From an uncultured Erysipelotrichales bacterium (GTDB lineage: Bacteria; Bacillota_I; Bacilli_A; Erysipelotrichales; Coprobacillaceae): a DNA stretch of 26,977 bases. This document shows positions 23,858-26,977 of this stretch, piece by piece. The notes under the pieces were generated by a model that saw only the letters and a program-made list of their open reading frames with translations, did no database searches and had not been told where the DNA came from. The stretch is from contig CAJUJC010000008.1 in assembly GCA_910586805.1 (NCBI GenBank), positions 1 through 26,977 of the forward strand, read 5' to 3'. Position 1 is the stretch's first letter, and every line of letters begins with the position of its first letter. The position numbers and the translations under genes are program-made.

Positions 23858-24480
23858 ATATAGAAAAGTTTATCTTTTTCTAAGACACAATAAAAAATAT
23901 TTTTATAATCATCAATACCATCTTTTTTCAATAAATCAAATAACCATTTTCTATCCTTATTCATAGTCTTTAAAATATCATCATTAATCACACCATCACT
24001 AATCAAAGTCTCAGGAACATATACTTCATTCTCTCCTTTTTCAATAATAGAAAGATTTCCATCTGTTTCTAAGACTGCAAATTCAACTTGTGATAAAGTC
24101 CCTATTCCCTGTTCTCTTAAATGATGACATAAATCATCAATCGAATAATTTAACGCCATCATCTTCTCTTTATTCAATTTTCCCTGATAAATAATATAAG
24201 TAGGATTCCCTTCTAACAGTTTCTTTACTGCCTTATACTTTAATGATAAATATGAACACAGTTTATCTAGTACAACAATAGATAAAACCGCAATAGCTCC
24301 TTGTAAAAAATTAACATTATTATCACCAATAGATATAGTCATCAATTCACTAATCAACAAAAAGACAATCAAATCTGAAATTGTTAATTGAGACATCTCT
24401 TTCTTTCCTAGAAACCTTAATGCTGCAACAAGATAAAAATAAGCAACAATACATTCTAAAAATATTTCAACATATTTCAT
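23848..24480 (-). CDS. DUF421/YetF-family membrane protein
   Basis: A 210-residue protein with three N-terminal membrane segments and a soluble C-terminal part. LRFLGKKEMSQLTISDLIVFLLISE is the family hallmark (RxxGKKxxxQLxxxDL). The C-terminal region has the usual LLEGNPTYIIYQGKLNKEKM and FAVLETDGNLSI strands. The family (YetF/YrbG/YdfR types) is linked to spore or envelope functions in Bacillus, but the activity is not known. Transcribed toward the ABC operon; the stop lies in that operon's terminator stem. Confidence 0.9.
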   Translation of the reverse strand: MKYVEIFLECIVAYFYLVAALRFLGKKEMSQLTISDLIVFLLISELMTISIGDNNVNFLQGAIAVLSIVVLDKLCSYLSLKYKAVKKLLEGNPTYIIYQGKLNKEKMMALNYSIDDLCHHLREQGIGTLSQVEFAVLETDGNLSIIEKGENEVYVPETLISDGVINDDILKTMNKDRKWLFDLLKKDGIDDYKNIFYCVLEKDKLFYIKR

Positions 24481-24520
24481 AAATACAACCTCTTTTCATA
24501 TAATATACAAGGAGGAAAAT

Positions 24521-24871
24521 ATGAAAAAAACAATACGTACTTATATTTATACAATATTATTATTTTTAATTCCCTTTGTGTTTATTTCTTTTATTTTAGC
24601 CATTTTATCTTATTTCATGCAGTTAAATTCTTTAACTATGAATATTATTATTCAAACAATTTCTTATGTATTATTGGTTATATCTGCACTTTATTTTACT
24701 TCAAAAATAAAAAATGGACGTTTGAAGCATTGTTTTGTCTTAGGGCTTATTTATTTTCTTATTAGCCTATTTATGCACTTAGGAAATATTCACATTATCC
24801 ATTTACTATTAAAACCACTTATTTTTATATTTATAGGATTATATAAAGAATTAAGAGATCGTAGTATATAA
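24521..24871 (+). CDS. TIGR04086-like four-helix membrane protein
   Basis: A 116-residue, strongly hydrophobic protein with four predicted membrane helices and basic ends. Length and layout fit the TIGR04086/YrzE-type family of unknown function. A strong AAGGAGG lies before the ATG. It is divergent from the DUF421 gene, only 40 bases apart, so the two share a control region. Confidence 0.65.
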   Translation: MKKTIRTYIYTILLFLIPFVFISFILAILSYFMQLNSLTMNIIIQTISYVLLVISALYFTSKIKNGRLKHCFVLGLIYFLISLFMHLGNIHIIHLLLKPLIFIFIGLYKELRDRSI

Positions 24872-24900
24872 AAACAGGAAAACATTACACTTCCTGTTTT
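24871..24900. terminator. Bidirectional terminator between convergent genes
   Basis: A perfect 10-bp stem AAAACAGGAA/TTCCTGTTTT with A on one side and T on the other. The stop codon of the convergent DUF1275 gene lies in its loop. Confidence 0.85.
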
Positions 24901-25547
24901 TTATTTAATATTAAAATAACTAACAATAAAATAACTTCACAAAAGATAAGTGCATATGATTGTATCCAATTTGTGAATATTGTTCCTAAACCTGCTCCTA
25001 CAATAAAGAAAAAAATAATCATATAATACTTTAAACTTACATATAATTTTTCTTTTTCTTTACTTTGATTATATTTAAAAAGATATTCTGTTGCACTCCT
25101 TAAATTCCCTGTGCACATTGTAGAAGCATACGAATAACCTTGAAACTTTCGAAATGATTGAACTTGCAAAGAACATACAAAAGATATCAGCACATTACAA
25201 ACCATATCCATCATATGAGTAGGTATAAACATGACAAGCATAAGAACTATCAATTCAACAACAAGAATAATTTGTCGCCAATGAATCTTAGAATGATGCC
25301 AATAGTATTTTCTAATCTTTTCAGCAAGTAATATTCCTAATACAAATGCAATAACTGGTAAAAGATAATATAAAACTCTATTAAAATGTCCCTCCATAAA
25401 ATGAATACCTAATAAAACAATATTTCCTGTTTGTGCATTTGCAAAGACTTGACCCCTACATAAATAAGTATATGCATCTAAAAATCCACCTATTACAGCA
25501 AGAAATATTCCAATAATAAGACTATCTGACATTTGTCGATTTTCCAT
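24885..25547 (-). CDS. DUF1275/YoaK-family membrane protein
   Basis: A 220-residue protein with about six membrane segments. The family features are clear: GIFLAVIGGFLDAYTYLCRG, FANAQTGNIVLLGIH and the later SFRKFQGYSYASTMCTGNLRSATEYLF, a second copy of the (C/Q)TGN motif. It is an unassigned transporter-like family found in many bacteria. GGGGG lies six bases before the ATG. It follows greA on the same strand, after the greA terminator. Confidence 0.9.
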   Translation of the reverse strand: MENRQMSDSLIIGIFLAVIGGFLDAYTYLCRGQVFANAQTGNIVLLGIHFMEGHFNRVLYYLLPVIAFVLGILLAEKIRKYYWHHSKIHWRQIILVVELIVLMLVMFIPTHMMDMVCNVLISFVCSLQVQSFRKFQGYSYASTMCTGNLRSATEYLFKYNQSKEKEKLYVSLKYYMIIFFFIVGAGLGTIFTNWIQSYALIFCEVILLLVILILNKKQEV

Positions 25548-25558
25548 ATTTTACCCCC

Positions 25559-25588
25559 TAAAAGAAAAGATGATGTCTCCATCATCTT
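25559..25588 (-). terminator. Terminator of greA
   Basis: A perfect 9-bp stem (25567-25575 with 25580-25588, loop of 4), touching the greA stop codon, followed by TTCTTTT on the minus strand. Confidence 0.8.
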
Positions 25589-26072
25589 AAGATAAATATT
25601 CTATCTTTAAAATCTTAACTTCATAAGGTTCTGCAACCCCTACTGAAACAATTTCATTAACGCCATGATCTAAAATTGCTTTTGCTAAAGGAGATTCATT
25701 TGAAATTTTTCCATTTAAAGGATCAGTTTCAAAAGTCCCAACAATTGTATAAGCTTCAGGTTCAGCATTGTCTTCAGACAAGTCTAAAATAGTAACTGTT
25801 GCCCCTGGTTTCGCTACTGTAACGTCCATTTGAGATTCATCAATAATTTGAACGTGTAATAACATTTGATCAATTTCTTTAATTCTTGATTCAATATGAG
25901 CTTGTTTATCTCTTGCTGAATCATAGTCAGCATTTTCTGATAAGTCCCCTTGAGAACGAGCTAATTGTAATTCTTCAATAACTTTAGGTCTTTCAACATT
26001 AATTAAATGTTCTTTTTCTTTTTTTAATTTTTCAACCCCACTTTGGGTTAAAAGTACTGCATCATGATCCAT
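25587..26072 (-). CDS. greA: Transcription elongation factor GreA
   Basis: GreA enters the secondary channel of RNA polymerase and stimulates cleavage of backtracked RNA. The 161-residue protein has the N-terminal coiled coil with the acidic tip in QGDLSENADYDSARD (the catalytic Asp/Glu pair) and the C-terminal FKBP-like domain with NGKISNESPLAKAIL. ATG 26072 is chosen: GAGGTG lies six bases upstream, and the in-frame GTG at 26081 is part of that site. It follows the U32-family gene, as in Bacillus subtilis (yrrO-udk-greA), but udk is missing between them. Confidence 0.95.
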   Translation of the reverse strand: MDHDAVLLTQSGVEKLKKEKEHLINVERPKVIEELQLARSQGDLSENADYDSARDKQAHIESRIKEIDQMLLHVQIIDESQMDVTVAKPGATVTILDLSEDNAEPEAYTIVGTFETDPLNGKISNESPLAKAILDHGVNEIVSVGVAEPYEVKILKIEYLS

Positions 26073-26093
26073 GTTTTTCACCTCACGCCTTAT

Positions 26094-26122
26094 AATATAA
26101 CATATTCCCTATTTTTTGTAAA
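26094..26122 (-). promoter_or_regulatory. Promoter of greA
   Basis: TTTACA (26117-26122) and TATATT (26094-26099) on the minus strand, 17 bases apart, with TG one base before the -10. Confidence 0.7.
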
Positions 26123-26185
26123 TAAAACTCTTTCGTTATTCTTAGATAGTTTTTTGGTTTTTAAAAAAATGAATGAACTTATACT

Positions 26186-26977
26186 TTATTTTGACATCTT
26201 TCTTCCCATATCATTTGCCTGCACTGGATAATCAATATACATATATAAAACTTCCATTGGATGATTAGCAACCTCAATATCTTCCATGTCTTCATTATAA
26301 AGCTTTTCTACTTTCATAATATAGTTATCATGATAAGGAGAAAAGATTTCAATCATCTCTCCTACTTTAAAATGATTACGTTGTTCTATTTTTGCAAGTT
26401 TTGTTTGAGGATTATAGTCTATAACTCTAACGACAAATTCCTGTGTTGGATGTTCATCTCTCAACAAAAACAATTGTTCCTCGCTTGTAGGATTATCATA
26501 GAAAAAGCCATGACATAATGCTCTATTTGCTGCTTTATTTAATTCTAAACGATATTTTTCATCTTGAATAAAATGATCAGGGTCTTCACAATATGCATCT
26601 ATCAACTTACGATATGTTGAAACAATTGTTGCAATATAATGAATAGACTTCATTCTTCCTTCAATTTTAAATGAATCTACACCTAATTCTATCAACTCTC
26701 CTATATGATCAACTAATGACATATCCTTGCTAGACATACTAAAAGGCATATCATTTTCTTTATTGACCAATTGATTATTTTCATATAAATCATAATACCA
26801 ACGACAAGATTGTGAACATCCTCCCCTATTCGCATCCCTACGACTCAAATAATTGGACAACATACATCTTCCTGAATAATGAATACACATCGCTCCATGT
26901 ATAAAATACTCAATATCAATAGGTGTATGTTTCATAATAACCTTTAAATCCTCATATGTTGTTTCTCTCCCTAATAC
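26186..26977 (-). CDS. U32-family protein, TrhP/YrrO-like, 5' end cut by the window
   Basis: The 3' part (263 codons) of a U32 peptidase-family gene. The first ATG in the window, at 26935, is internal: 14 more codons (VLGRETTYEDLKVI) are open upstream to the right edge. The core is the family's Cys-rich signature, HGAMCIHYSGRCMLSNYL, then RDANRGGCSQSCRWYYDL, whose four Cys bind an iron-sulfur cluster in known members, followed by SSKDMSLVDHI and IEGRMKS. Members in this position next to greA (YrrO/TrhP2) act in prephenate-dependent hydroxylation of U34 of tRNA, not in proteolysis. The C-terminal beta-rich part (FKVGEMIEIFSP) is complete. Confidence 0.9.
   Translation of the reverse strand, partial: VLGRETTYEDLKVIMKHTPIDIEYFIHGAMCIHYSGRCMLSNYLSRRDANRGGCSQSCRWYYDLYENNQLVNKENDMPFSMSSKDMSLVDHIGELIELGVDSFKIEGRMKSIHYIATIVSTYRKLIDAYCEDPDHFIQDEKYRLELNKAANRALCHGFFYDNPTSEEQLFLLRDEHPTQEFVVRVIDYNPQTKLAKIEQRNHFKVGEMIEIFSPYHDNYIMKVEKLYNEDMEDIEVANHPMEVLYMYIDYPVQANDMGRKMSK

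Overview
The window is AT-rich DNA from a low-GC Gram-positive bacterium (Bacillota). Strong AGGAGG-type ribosome-binding sites, two T-box leaders, Rex, GreA and the DUF402-tsaE-tsaB-rimI-tsaD-rex gene order support this. The gene set and protein style suggest a gut anaerobe of the Erysipelotrichia/Coprobacillaceae kind, but that placement is inference and not proven by any single gene.

Left part (1-7660) is housekeeping. asnS (minus strand) has an Asn T-box leader with an AAC specifier. Next come rex and the tRNA t6A genes tsaD, rimI, tsaB and tsaE, then a DUF402 nucleotide phosphatase, all minus strand with overlapping or nearly touching ends: one operon from a promoter near 5466-5493. An ECF S component of the ThiT type follows, behind a TPP riboswitch and terminator. 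ackA (plus strand) has its own promoter and a strong terminator.

Middle part (7728-16724) is accessory surface and mobile DNA. It holds a 1693-residue secreted adhesin (thioester domain, about a dozen Cna-B/SpaA-like repeats, membrane anchor with a degenerate sorting signal). Upstream is a complete group II intron of about 1.93 kb, probably class C, sitting directly after a terminator hairpin. Next is a compact locus that no gene caller would report: a 29-codon membrane peptide whose Shine-Dalgarno is sequestered in a hairpin, a 17-bp direct repeat at its start codon and again after a bidirectional terminator, and a consensus promoter firing back on the other strand. This is the layout of the Fst/RNAI-RNAII type I toxin-antitoxin of plasmid pAD1 and is the main discovery here. 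A Big2-CAP lipoprotein gene follows, with a short open stretch after its stop.

Right part (16829-26977) carries azlD/azlC (branched-chain amino acid export) behind a gene with possible MazF/PemK-like features; a fusion of TPR-like helices with a C-terminal cold-shock-like domain; a ZIP metal transporter; a T-box-controlled ABC transporter (lipoprotein, permease, ATPase) of the TrpXYZ type whose T-box specifier reads as UAC (Tyr); a YetF/DUF421 protein; a TIGR04086-like membrane protein; a YoaK/DUF1275 protein; greA; and the 3' part of a U32-family gene (yrrO/trhP-like) that runs off the right edge. No rRNA, tRNA, CRISPR array or IS transposase was seen.
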